Below, one piece after another: positions 42,601-48,719 of a stretch of DNA of 64,000 nt (its first letter is position 1; each line of letters begins with the position of its first letter). The position numbers and the translations under genes were made by a program. Under the pieces are notes generated by a model that saw nothing but the letters and a program-made list of their open reading frames with translations, ran no database searches and was not told the origin of the DNA. The DNA is taken from NCBI GenBank assembly GCA_014338405.1, contig JTDE01000275.1:107415-171414 (forward strand), given 5' to 3'. This DNA comes from Paragonimus skrjabini miyazakii. Lineage: Eukaryota > Platyhelminthes > Trematoda > Plagiorchiida > Troglotrematidae.

Positions 42601-43902
42601 ACCCAGCATTCCATTTACATTGTCATTTAGTGTGCCCCTAAACTTACTACGTTTACAGTAGTGCGAAATATTACTTCATTCAACAAGTAACGTAGACGGC
42701 AAAAAATCGAAATGAACTACAATTCACAGTTTGGAAACGACCGGTTTTTACATTTATCACGCTTCGGCTTTTCTTCTATTTAAAACACGTATAAAGACCT
42801 GGGCCCGGTTGTATCGCAAATTCTTACATATCTGCCCGATACGAACGCATTATTTGCAATCGGTGTGGATCAACAAAGTCTGATGCAAAGCGACGACCTG
42901 GGGCAAACATGGTACGGCATCAATCGCTTCCGCTATCAAATGCGTGTGGTTCGTAGTCCACTAGCAGTGAACGCAACGAGTTTACCTTGGTCTGTGCAAC
43001 CAGGAAAGTTCGATTCGTCCACCACCGGAACAGCTTGCACAGCATTTGTAGCTGGTGATTGGTATTGTGAGTCCTAACGTGTAATTCAAATCGTTTTTAA
43101 TATTCTTAGAGTGCTGTAACCTAAAAAGATATTTTTTTACCAGAAGTGAATTGGTGATTTCTGGAAAAGTTTAGTAACAGTTGGTGTTAATAAACCTTGT
43201 TCAAATGAGGTCAAATTCACTGGTAGTATCTGGAACAGCATAACTTTAAAACATTGTAACTCAAATTGTTTTAGGCCACTGTTGGCTGTCACCAAGTATA
43301 AGGACAATAGTACGTTTTTCGTTCTCAAGAAGACCGCATACTATTTATTGTGATAAAAATGAGATAGCTTATCACGTCGATATAGTAACTAATCCTTACA
43401 TTCAACCTTGGTTTGTTGTATTAGAAAAACAGCATCTTAAGAGACTCCCAGCAGAGCTGACAGAATAAATTTGTAAATAGATCATCCGGCATAACATTGA
43501 GATAAATTTCAATAAAAAGGGAATATTCATCTTTAAAATGGATGAACGTATGATGTTTGAGGTCACATATTTACATTCGTACGCCTGAACATGATTTGTT
43601 TGTCCATTAAGAATAGCTTGCCATATAAGTAAACACTTTGTATTACTTTAGTTTGTACAAGTGTAGAATTATCCCGTACACAGTTTCACAGTCATGTACG
43701 TCACAATAAAATCTCTCTATATACTGTGTGCACCGGTTTACGAGGGACACGTAACCTAAGCAGAATGTTTTATAAGAATTGCCTTACTGTTACGTCTTAT
43801 TTGTTTTGTCTTCCAGTCTGTTACAATGGCATTTACAAAGCCAACAAACTGATGGTCGATTGGAATTCTGCCTGTCCCGGCCTCATTTTATCTCCCCTCT
43901 AA
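407..43902 (+). CDS. Large modular extracellular protein (C-terminal ~1,100 residues), multi-exon gene, 5' partial
   Basis: Overview of the host gene. Segments: 407-608, 6581-6869, 11738-11910, 15762-16045, 17693-17768, 18950-19096, 25123-25454, 27767-28108, 31080-31266, 35291-35513, 37572-37870, 37930-37956, 39768-39936, 42160-42357, 42797-43066 and 43817-43902. Every junction is phase compatible and the sum (3,304 nt, one base completing an upstream codon) gives an open frame ending in TAA. Segments 1-10 encode repeated beta-rich modules with the pattern PGExVxI then LGxVxxxGD, as in DUF11/B_ant_repeat adhesin domains. Segments 11-13 form an F5/8 type C-like domain ending in W-G-C. Segment 15 carries an Asp-box. 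Several N-x-S/T sequons and Cys residues fit an extracellular location. No transmembrane helix or GPI signal is visible at the C terminus. Role inferred only: surface or secreted adhesion or binding protein. I do not recognise a named orthologue. Extra small exons in the long introns cannot be excluded. Confidence 0.75.
609..6580 (+). other. Intron with inverted tRNA-derived pair
   Basis: This 6-kb phase-0 intron lies between exons 1 and 2. Apart from the inverted tRNA-like pair near 5714-5908 I see no conserved coding signal. Short open frames here (for example 2510-2752) have no recognisable domain and no matched splice sites. Confidence 0.55.
5714..5908. repeat. Inverted pair of tRNA-derived (SINE-like) sequences
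   Basis: Two diverged copies of a tRNA-like unit lie head to head. Both contain a D-arm/A-box-like GGTAGAGC and a T-arm/B-box-like GGTTCGAATCC (GGTTGGAATCC in the left, minus-strand copy), followed by GCCGAAGTC and a TTTTCGCAA tail. The left copy occupies about 5714-5814 on minus, the right about 5821-5908 on plus. The D-loop is shortened and no clean anticodon arm can be drawn, so these are not functional tRNA genes. A tRNA-derived SINE family is the best reading. Confidence 0.55.
6581..6869 (+). CDS. Exon 2: beta-rich module
   Basis: The acceptor is TATTAG ending at 6580 and the donor GTAAGT starts at 6870. It enters in phase 0, matching exon 1, and leaves after one base of a codon. It encodes about 96 residues, including a strand-rich stretch (NLLFATITIKPEARTTYQFD) and one Cys in RICAPRLL. 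It reads as part of the tandem beta-sandwich array. No catalytic motif is seen. Confidence 0.78.
6870..11737 (+). other. Intron, little recognisable content
   Basis: This 4.9-kb intron holds a near-perfect hairpin at 7942-7976 and a short (ACC)n run near 9078-9093. I see no exon, RNA gene or transposon domain in it. Confidence 0.5.
7942..7976. repeat. 14-bp inverted repeat (hairpin)
   Basis: The arm CTAATTTCTCTTCT at 7942-7955 is the exact reverse complement of 7963-7976, with a 7-base spacer. It lies deep in an intron. It may be a small MITE remnant or chance, and no function is implied. Confidence 0.6.
11738..11910 (+). CDS. Exon 3: beta-rich module
   Basis: The donor GTAAGT starts at 11911. 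The acceptor after CTCAAG (11737) was chosen because it supplies the two bases needed to finish the codon left by exon 2; another AG at 11744 gives the wrong phase. It encodes about 58 residues, with ADVTLKVNYDNSGSTKTL resembling one beta-hairpin of the repeated module, and ends in phase 0. Confidence 0.68.
13401..13580. other. Assembly gap (100 N) with identical 40-bp flanks
   Basis: Bases 13441-13540 are N. The 40 bases at 13401-13440 recur exactly at 13541-13580, directly abutting the gap on either side. This is the pattern of two contig ends that overlap but were not merged, so the true gap may be zero. Confidence 0.9.
15290..15680. repeat. Degenerate CAT/ATC trinucleotide tract
   Basis: A run dominated by CAT, ATC, CAC and GTC triplets, densest near 15295-15330, ends about 80 bases before exon 4. 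It generates long Met/Val/Ile- or Asp-rich open frames on both strands that are composition artefacts, not genes. Confidence 0.85.
15762..16045 (+). CDS. Exon 4: DUF11-like module start
   Basis: The acceptor is CCGTAG ending at 15761 and the donor GTGAGT starts at 16046. It enters in phase 0 and exits with two bases of a codon. It encodes about 95 residues. APGETVQIFYYILI matches the opening strand of DUF11-like repeats, where a Pro-Gly-Glu/Asp turn precedes alternating hydrophobic residues. Two Cys residues (NTMC, SVWC) may pair. Confidence 0.8.
16046..17692 (+). other. Intron, nothing recognised
   Basis: This 1.6-kb intron lies between exons 4 and 5. No RNA gene, repeat family or coding motif was seen. 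Confidence 0.5.
17693..17768 (+). CDS. Exon 5: short exon with LGxV strand motif
   Basis: The acceptor is CACATAG ending at 17692 and the donor GTGAGC starts at 17769. One base completes the codon opened in exon 4, and the exon ends in phase 0. It encodes about 25 residues; EVTFNLGEVCTSDTTDSW is the counterpart of the VSVSLGTVVQTGD strand in exon 7. That equivalence supports a real exon despite its small size. Confidence 0.68.
17769..18949 (+). other. Intron, nothing recognised
   Basis: This 1.2-kb phase-0 intron contains no feature I can support. Confidence 0.5.
18950..19096 (+). CDS. Exon 6: beta-hairpin of the repeat module
   Basis: The donor GTGAGC starts at 19097. Three AGs lie upstream; only CTTCAG ending at 18949 gives the phase-0 entry required by exon 5. 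It encodes about 49 residues including KLTVNLDENG and KIAVTFMVDPTK, two amphipathic strands with a turn, and an N-T-S sequon. It ends in phase 0. Confidence 0.66.
19097..25122 (+). other. Long intron, no recognised element
   Basis: This 6-kb phase-0 intron includes an uninterrupted 195-codon frame at 21592-22176 with no recognisable domain, codon bias or flanking splice sites in the right phase. Small exons could be hidden here, because both neighbours are phase 0. Confidence 0.45.
25123..25454 (+). CDS. Exon 7: clearest DUF11-like module
   Basis: The acceptor is TTCCAG ending at 25122. It encodes about 110 residues: KPGEEIVIPLKMKVPPG, then a Cys-containing middle, then VSVSLGTVVQTGDILKFAYR, the canonical order of a DUF11/B_ant_repeat-type domain. 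The donor GTGATC at 25455 is weak. It is preferred over GTGACA at 25424 because only it leaves two codon bases, matching exon 8, and because it preserves the last strand of the domain. A TGA lies just past the donor in the same frame. Confidence 0.72.
25455..27766 (+). other. Intron, nothing recognised
   Basis: This 2.3-kb intron contains no repeat family or RNA gene that I could identify. A short open frame at 27093-27332 has no recognisable homology. Confidence 0.45.
27767..28108 (+). CDS. Exon 8: beta-rich module
   Basis: The acceptor is ATTCAG ending at 27766 and the donor GTAAAT starts at 28109. One base completes the codon from exon 7, and it ends with two bases of a codon. It encodes about 114 residues with strand motifs ADVLTASVTLRLADSKN and GTRIPFKISAKFG, parallel to ADVTLKVNY in exon 3. 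The end (ATAG, then exon 9 DTVEFRV) rebuilds the next module's Gly-Asp opening turn across the splice. Confidence 0.78.
29520..29640. repeat. PLE terminal-region fragment shared with 39.29-39.40 kb
   Basis: This segment matches the plus-strand sequence near 39290-39395 with scattered differences. Shared words include TAACGTT, CAATCCATT.ATCAATAA and TTTGGTGCGGATATCTTAC. The copies are not tandem, so this is a dispersed repeat, probably a PLE terminal region given the adjacent PLE coding sequence. Confidence 0.55.
29700..30116 (-). mobile_element. Penelope-like element fragment A (endonuclease core deleted, cut by gap)
   Basis: Minus-strand coding remnant open from 30112 down to 29831. It starts with the PLE linker signature (LLANGYPDKFIGTH, then TEPILTAQKKDVFLFLPFK). 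It closely matches the copy at 58.77-59.52 kb but lacks 351 bp that in that copy encode the GIY-YIG endonuclease core. The junction sits at a TTG microhomology and stays in frame. The 5' part is lost in the N run. Not functional. Confidence 0.72.
30117..30216. other. Assembly gap (100 N)
   Basis: One hundred N bases of nominal length interrupt PLE fragment A. The flanks do not duplicate each other here, so real sequence is probably missing. Confidence 0.95.
31080..31266 (+). CDS. Exon 9: DUF11-like module start
   Basis: The acceptor is TTCACAG ending at 31079 and the donor GTATGG starts at 31267. One base completes the Gly codon begun in exon 8. It encodes about 62 residues beginning DTVEFRVTQRMLPASRLEC, the GDxVxFxVxxxLP opening of another DUF11-like repeat. 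It ends in phase 0. Confidence 0.75.
31660..33440 (-). mobile_element. Penelope-like element B: reverse transcriptase and GIY-YIG endonuclease, degenerate
   Basis: Minus strand. RT order from high to low coordinate: KPDK and VIPDKTDYL near 33430-33370, RLYGLSKIHK with PLRPILD near 33200-33130, SLDVTSLFTNIPL near 32990-32950, GVAIGSPLGPL near 32810-32770, and the YVDD catalytic box at 32679-32690. The linker follows (SFVPLRQK, VENGYPEQFI), then a GIY-YIG-type module (SYVDRMTRRLSECIREH near 32100-32030, with D for the usual G). At least two frameshifts and a stop interrupt RT between 32832 and 32612. The 5' end is truncated. These motifs and their order are diagnostic of PLEs. It is inserted antisense in a host-gene intron. 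Confidence 0.88.
34380..35030 (+). mobile_element. LINE (CR1/Jockey-like) reverse-transcriptase remnant
   Basis: Plus-strand decayed coding sequence. CADDSVVTLYL near 34440-34480 matches the LINE (Y/F)ADD box, followed in shifted frames by ITELMISSESFGDN and, near 34990-35025, YVYRMVFNREPL, a typical thumb/C-terminal signature. Stops and frameshifts are frequent. Clade assignment is tentative. Confidence 0.55.
35291..35513 (+). CDS. Exon 10: last beta-rich module
   Basis: The acceptor is TATTTCAG ending at 35290 and the donor GTGAGT starts at 35514. It enters in phase 0 and leaves after one base. It encodes about 75 residues with an N-Q-T sequon (FGQNQTMTFSMTV) and one Cys (LLVELQC). It leads directly into the discoidin-like domain. 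Confidence 0.8.
35514..37571 (+). other. Intron, nothing recognised
   Basis: This 2-kb intron has only a minor separated inverted repeat (ATCAGCCCGT near 37350 with its complement near 37390). No coding or RNA feature was seen. Confidence 0.45.
37572..37870 (+). CDS. Exon 11: F5/8 type C (discoidin-like) domain, N-terminal part
   Basis: The acceptor is AATTTAG ending at 37571 and the donor GTAAGT starts at 37871. Two bases complete the Gly codon from exon 10, giving GCFEDLGLTS, the Cys plus 'xLG' opening of F5/8C domains. Further hallmarks are QLSSFGF, AQGWKPP, FRYATILFGSLTNINRIDV (the 'xVDLG..xxIxxI' strand) and KLDVYGTTDGRGYF (the 'xxxYSxDGxxW' strand). About 99 residues, phase-0 exit. Family role: binding of phospholipids, glycans or proteins outside the cell; the ligand here is unknown. 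Confidence 0.84.
37930..37956 (+). CDS. Exon 12: 27-nt microexon in the discoidin domain
   Basis: A strong acceptor (TTTTTTCAG ending at 37929) and a strong donor (GTATGT at 37957) bracket nine codons (QLSSAKPTT), phase 0 on both sides, after a 59-nt intron. Including it lengthens the variable loop between F5/8C strands; omitting it also keeps the frame, so it may be alternatively spliced. The acceptor is a tandem CAGCAG, allowing one residue to be gained or lost. Confidence 0.55.
39165..39400. repeat. PLE-like terminal sequence arranged as an inverted repeat around a palindrome
   Basis: The core palindrome GTTATCGAAATTTCGATAAC (39217-39236) is flanked by a left minus-oriented arm (about 39165-39216) and a right plus-oriented arm (about 39237-39330). 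Both arms share CGTAACGTTGTGT-like and TTCTCAATCCATTTATC-like words; only the right arm holds the hammerhead-like core. The right arm continues into sequence matching 29520-29640. Together with PLE coding copies of related sequence nearby, this suggests a PLE terminal repeat. Confidence 0.55.
39235..39309 (+). ncRNA. Candidate hammerhead ribozyme (degenerate)
   Basis: The conserved core C-T-G-A-G-G-A lies at 39244-39250 and G-A-A at 39269-39271. Stem II is 39252-39258 with 39262-39268 (7 pairs, loop CGA). Stem III is ACGT at 39272-39275 with ACGT at 39298-39301. The cleavage residue would be T39302. Stem I is ACAACAC at 39235-39241 with GTGTTGT at 39303-39309. Deviations: two unpaired C between stem I and the core, and one extra A before stem II. 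Hammerheads are known in PLE terminal repeats, which fits the context. Activity is uncertain. Confidence 0.45.
39768..39936 (+). CDS. Exon 13: F5/8 type C domain, C-terminal part
   Basis: The acceptor is TTTACAG ending at 39767 and the donor GTGAGT starts at 39937. Phase-0 entry. It encodes about 56 residues. GIRLVVAQLEKENDETEF then VIDLWGC is the closing pair of F5/8C strands, where the family ends with the pattern xLRxExxGC. The terminal Cys can pair with the Cys that opens exon 11, closing the domain. It exits after one codon base. Confidence 0.82.
39937..42159 (+). other. Intron, nothing recognised
   Basis: This 2.2-kb intron has no exon-like, RNA or transposon signal that I could support. 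Confidence 0.45.
42160..42357 (+). CDS. Exon 14: Cys-containing region after the discoidin domain
   Basis: The acceptor is CACGACAG ending at 42159 and the donor GTGAGA starts at 42358. It takes two bases to finish an Asp codon (DPCAIVPFGFG) and leaves one. It encodes about 66 residues with three Cys (DPC, FFC, KRC) and strand-like VEHRVFLYAAP. No family recognised. Together with the next exon it may form a beta-propeller-like or sialidase-like fold, by inference from the Asp-box that follows. Confidence 0.78.
42358..42796 (+). other. Intron, nothing recognised
   Basis: This short intron (about 440 bases) has no additional feature. Confidence 0.6.
42797..43066 (+). CDS. Exon 15: Asp-box-containing region
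   Basis: The donor GTGAGT starts at 43067. The acceptor after ATAAAG (42796) supplies the two bases needed by exon 14. It encodes about 90 residues. ALFAIGVDQQSLMQSDDLGQ followed by TW contains SDDLGQTW at 42889-42912, an exact S-x-D-x-G-x-x-W Asp-box as found in sialidase and Vps10/sortilin propeller blades. Only one such box is visible, so a full propeller is not shown. There is an N-A-T sequon and one Cys. It exits after one codon base. Confidence 0.8.
43067..43816 (+). other. Last intron, nothing recognised
   Basis: This 750-base intron contains AATAAA-like words that could allow intronic polyadenylation, but no feature I can assert. Confidence 0.5.
43817..43902 (+). CDS. Exon 16: probable terminal coding exon
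   Basis: The acceptor is GTCTTCCAG ending at 43816. Two bases complete the codon left by exon 15 (DWY, then FCYNGIYKANK), followed by DWNSACPG and a TAA stop at 43900-43902. The two Cys and the strand-like text continue the preceding domain naturally. There is no hydrophobic anchor. The other frame also stays open for a while, so an alternative downstream splice is possible. Confidence 0.62.
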
Positions 43903-44435
43903 TTTTGGCTCTCCAATCAAATTCTTGTCATTGTAATTTCTGTTCTTTATTAAATCAGTCACCAATGAAGCATCCCATTGCACAACTCCATGCACATTTT
44001 GCAGTTTATGTTGCTCACAGTCATATCAAAACAGTTAATCAGTTTAGAATACACGTGTTTCCGTTTTAAAAGTCATTTGTTCTTCAAGTTTATTGTTATT
44101 ATTTACGTAGAGCGATCATGACAGACTGTATGTTCAAAATATATTACATATACATGAGTGTTCTGTTGATCACCGGTAATGTATGGACTCCACCGCTTGG
44201 CCGAGTGTATTTTTGGAACACAGAATCTATAGAAAAAGAAAATTATTTTTGTCATAGACAAAATTCATATAGCCAGTGAATTATATTTTAAAATGTAATA
44301 TATTCTAGGGCTGTATCAGGGTATTGAACAGAGATCAGGTAATCAAATCACATTAAATTATGACATTCATTTAAAACGATTCGAACGAAGAGGGAGGAAA
44401 ATACTTTTGAACCAAGTAGATATCCATAAGCAACA

Positions 44436-44449
44436 AATAAATAAATAAA
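44436..44449 (+). promoter_or_regulatory. Overlapping polyadenylation signals of the host gene
   Basis: Three overlapping AATAAA hexamers lie about 530 bases after the proposed stop codon. They are the first such signals I find downstream of it. The interval 43903-44435 would be the 3' UTR. Confidence 0.5.
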
Positions 44450-44479
44450 ACATTTATTTTTCTTGTGTAGCTTTTATGC

Positions 44480-47400
44480 TAACATACAAATTAATATGAC
44501 ACAATTAACCAAGTCGTCAATAGCTATCTGCTGTCAAACACAAAGACTGTGAAGTAATGCCCGCTGTCAACGAAACCCTACTTTTAACTGGCTCGCAATG
44601 GACGCCGAAAAAACGGTTATAATTCATTTACGCAATGGTTTGCGTAATCGTAGCTAATAACTGGGCACATGGGATTTTCATTTATTGCTGTGAATTCAAA
44701 GACAAAATTCGGATTAGATGGACAGCATGTGCGTAACATTGTGGTATGTCCAAATACTGCATAAAGGCTAGGGAGTTTGTAATATATTCAGCATCTCTTC
44801 TCTAATAAACCACCGTTGTTGTGAGCACCGCTTGTGACCGGGTCACTGTTGTTGACTATATGAAGCGTGTACCTTTGACGCATCCGGTAGCTTTCGTATC
44901 ACTGTTTTGCTGAGCCATTACAGGAGCATAGAAATTTGAGTGACAGCGATTATTGGCAACTTACGGACATGTTTCAGACGAGTAAATTTAAGGAGTAATT
45001 AGACCTTTTCCAGTGGTATTTTTAATGATGATAGAGAGATCAGTTTTTTGTCAACTTACAATAGGAATCACGGAAAGTAGTGAGAGAAGCAAAAAGGAGT
45101 GAAGTGTATCCGCTGAAAGAGAGGAGGAAGTTACAATCTTCAGATACTCAGTGACTTGTGAATTCCACATGAATGCGATAGAAAGAACTATTTGGTGTGT
45201 AATATCGGCAATCAGAAACAAATAACTCTTGCTTGGAGACAATGTACCATTATTCTTTTACCAAATAATCTCTAGATATTGGCCTAGGTTTGAAAATTAC
45301 CCTCAGCACTAAGGGCCACTATCTCTTGTTTTCACTTAATACGTTTTGGATAAGTTAGATCTTAGTGTTCTTGAGACACAACAATGCAATTTCATTTCCA
45401 TCGGGACGCCTACTCGTCAAACAGCCTGGTACAATTTTCAATTTGCTGAAAAGTTACACGACCCGAATCCGCCGAGCTTTTAGGCTTTTTCTCCATTCAG
45501 TGAAGATAACAGTCTGCACTTTACTGTGTTTTTTCCCGTAAAACCGCCGATTCTGATGCATTAAGAGTCTAGCTAACGTCCTGATACGTCATACAGTATA
45601 ATGCCTATCCCCTGGGCAATCTCATCGTGCGCCATACCTATTTTCTTAACTGTGAAAACGGTCATTGAGGCATCCAGAGCGGCTACTTATATAACGAAGA
45701 AGGTCGTGAATGATTATCTAACATCAGCAACGTCTGATTGAAAGGTGCAGTACAAACTAAAGCTAGCAAGCTGGCCAAAATCCGCCTTATATTGTCAGCA
45801 CTATCTGTGTCAAAGTGTTTTACAAAGTACCAGTAACGAAATGTACCTCAATGTAAAAGTATTCCCTTAACACCCTTTGAAGGAAGATAAGCTGAACACA
45901 CAGAAGAAAAACTTGGTGGGAGTAGCTGTAATTAAGACCTGATGCGTAGATCAACTTGGTACAACGGTATTTTGGCCACCTGGAGCTAACCAACTGTGGT
46001 CCTAACCGTAAACCATTAAGTATTTGTTACAGACTAGCCATCATACTGACGCTTCAGCTGTGTTCAACGCGCTGATGTCTGGCTGCGAACGGTAGTAATT
46101 AGGTTTAGTCGTAATGGTAGTTTTGACTTACTTCACCATCACTCCGTGTAAGAAGCAGATTGGAATGTTGCCGCATTTACTCAAAATGATGTCAAGTTGA
46201 TATTCTACCAAATATCTTTCTGACCTAAGACGTCAGTAACAGTTTTTGCACAATGTATCTCTCGATCACATCTTGCTGCATCTCATCAGGCATATACTGC
46301 AGTCTGTGGGTTTATATGGCGAAATTCACTGGACAATGTGAAGCTAAACAATAAAAACAACAAACACAAACACACGTACACTCACATAGGTCCATACACA
46401 TCAGTTTCCAGGGTAATCTGGTACTGGCGAATAAGTCTTTTCGTACGTAGAGAAGTGGCTTCTATCTGTCAACTGCTCCTAAACTGTTAAATTTAAGAAG
46501 CAGTCATTCCGAGTGTATTCTGGTTGACGAGATTACGTTAAGTGGCCTATTCATTCTATAAGCTAAATCCTTTTTGGATTTATTAAAAAGACCAAGTGTT
46601 CAAAATCTCAACATACACGTGGTTCTGTTCGGCAAAATTTTTTAAACCATGTTCGAAATGAGTGAAAATGTCTGAAAACTTCTTACTTGCTATCGTTTGT
46701 TACAATCTCCCCAGTATTGTAGTTTACAATAAATAATGACTCGTACTGAATATGACTTGAACTGACATACTTGAATTTAATTTTACAAATACCATAAACC
46801 CGGATGTGGCACGTAGGATCAACGTTTTCCGCAGCTTTCATTGCACACCTTCTGTGAATTCAATACCACAGTATGCGAGCAATTCGTTTTAATTGGCTAG
46901 AATAACTGCTTTTTTCAAGCTTCCTCACAGAACGTGTGTTGTCAGTTAGCAGTGACGAATCAATTTATCTATATGACCTGAATACCGGTTAGTAGCTCAC
47001 TCACTAACTATTGGATAGGACTTCATGACGTCGTACATATCTATATTTATCGACCACTGACAATCACATCAAATAATATTTTCATTACAACATGTTGTAT
47101 ATCAGTTAAACAATTATTTGTTCGGCATCAGTAAATCTTGAAAAAATCTATAAAATGGCATTATAACTTACTTGTTTTATAATTATTTAACAGTTACTCA
47201 AGCGCATTCTTTCATGAAGCCTATTGAAAACAATTAGAGACAAGCTGGTATTTGCGTAACAAAAGAATCCAAGGATAAGCGCAATAAAATATTTGCCTGA
47301 ATATTGTTAAAATCAGACCAGTCGAGCCTCAGATCCTAAACGGAATGGTTGCCGGTCAAATCCTCCTTTCAAATAATTTATATCGTTGGGTTTCAAACAA

Positions 47401-48640
47401 AAACAAAACGTGCCTAGAAGTGTCCATCTTATAGTGAGCACCAAAAAGTGATGCAAAATTCCCGTCTAACATGTTTCGGTTGACGCCATACATATCTTGC
47501 CATTACATACTAGAAAAAATTGTCTCATCAATAGAGTGAATTTACTGTTTCCATCATCCCGTAAATAACTCTGGAAAACTGTAAAGATCATGGCATTGAT
47601 TTATTGTTCAGATGCGCTGATCGTAATGAGATAGAAGACTAAGTCGGAGGCGCGATTAGTCCGATACTCAGTTGAATATTTTGACGTGATAGTGAGATAT
47701 GGTCGGTGCAAACACTGGGTAGATTGCTTACAACACAAGCGATCGGAGGAGACATCAATCCAGGAAGTCGGACCAACCGACAAGAAGTGAAAAGCAAAAA
47801 GCTTACGACAGAAAGCGTCAACCACACGTACAAAAGAAGACAGAAGTGCACACGACATGCGTGTTGAAACCGTCGCTGCGAAGCAGACTGGAATTCCGGT
47901 TCATCAACGCGAACGCGCGAATGACGTGAGAACGTTTGAGTTAGACAATAAAGATAATGTTATATTGAACGACTTTTTGCTAGAGTATATGCATACTTAT
48001 TTCAACTGAGTACGTCGAGTTGCTAGGAGTACTTTTGTTTCATGTAAGTTGTTTTTGTATAAACGGTTATTTTTCGCTCAAACTTCCGCTTTATGTATGT
48101 TAACTATTACAAACTAGTTACCGACTGTATAGAGCGTGTGTAAATGCTGAAGATGTTTTTGCTTACGTTGCGAACAAAGAATTTAGATTACGCACAGAAC
48201 TGTATTTTACCTATACACAGTTTTGAGTCACAAAACTGAGCATTCTAGCAATTAACACCAAACATTTTTCCCTAGTATTTCTCGTGCAACATCTACATAG
48301 AACTACTGAGTAAAGAATGGATGGTAATAGTGTTTCCAACAAATAATTCTTCGAGGTGCTTAACAATAGATCTTCAAGCCAATCTGTTAGAAATTCAGAT
48401 GAGTGTGGTAGTTGCAACTACAATTCGAAAACTCCCACACGTATAACGCTCAACAATTTTCATCTGGAAATTTTAGCACCGACGAAAGTGTACTAAATGC
48501 AGTTTATTTAGGGATCAACCAGGCGGTCAAAAACCCAAAATGTTATCGCTTGTCAAAGCAATTACTTTAGAAATTTTCAAAAAGAGGAGATTTTGAAACT
48601 TACAATAAGACACATTAGCAGTGTAGGTATCTACAACGCT
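44480..48640. other. Intergenic, mostly featureless
   Basis: I see no gene or transposon domain. The one visible anomaly is a CpG-richer patch at about 47640-47960 that stands out from the A+T-rich surroundings. It contains short open frames on both strands without recognisable homology and could be a solo LTR or an old regulatory region. Confidence 0.4.
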
Positions 48641-48643
48641 GTG

Positions 48644-48691
48644 GGGGTGGTCCCCAGTAACAACAGATCTGTTGTTACTGGGGACCACCCC
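48644..48691. repeat. Perfect 48-bp palindrome
   Basis: All 24 base pairs match around a central AGATCT (48665-48670), with no spacer. The arms start GGGGTGGTCCCCAGTAACAA. Homology between arms stops at 48643/48692. It lies next to the 3' end of the tnp2-like pseudogene. It could form a cruciform or hairpin, or be a terminal structure left by the transposon. Confidence 0.9.
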
Positions 48692-48719
48692 AATCAAATA
48701 ACTGTATCCACTTACAAGG

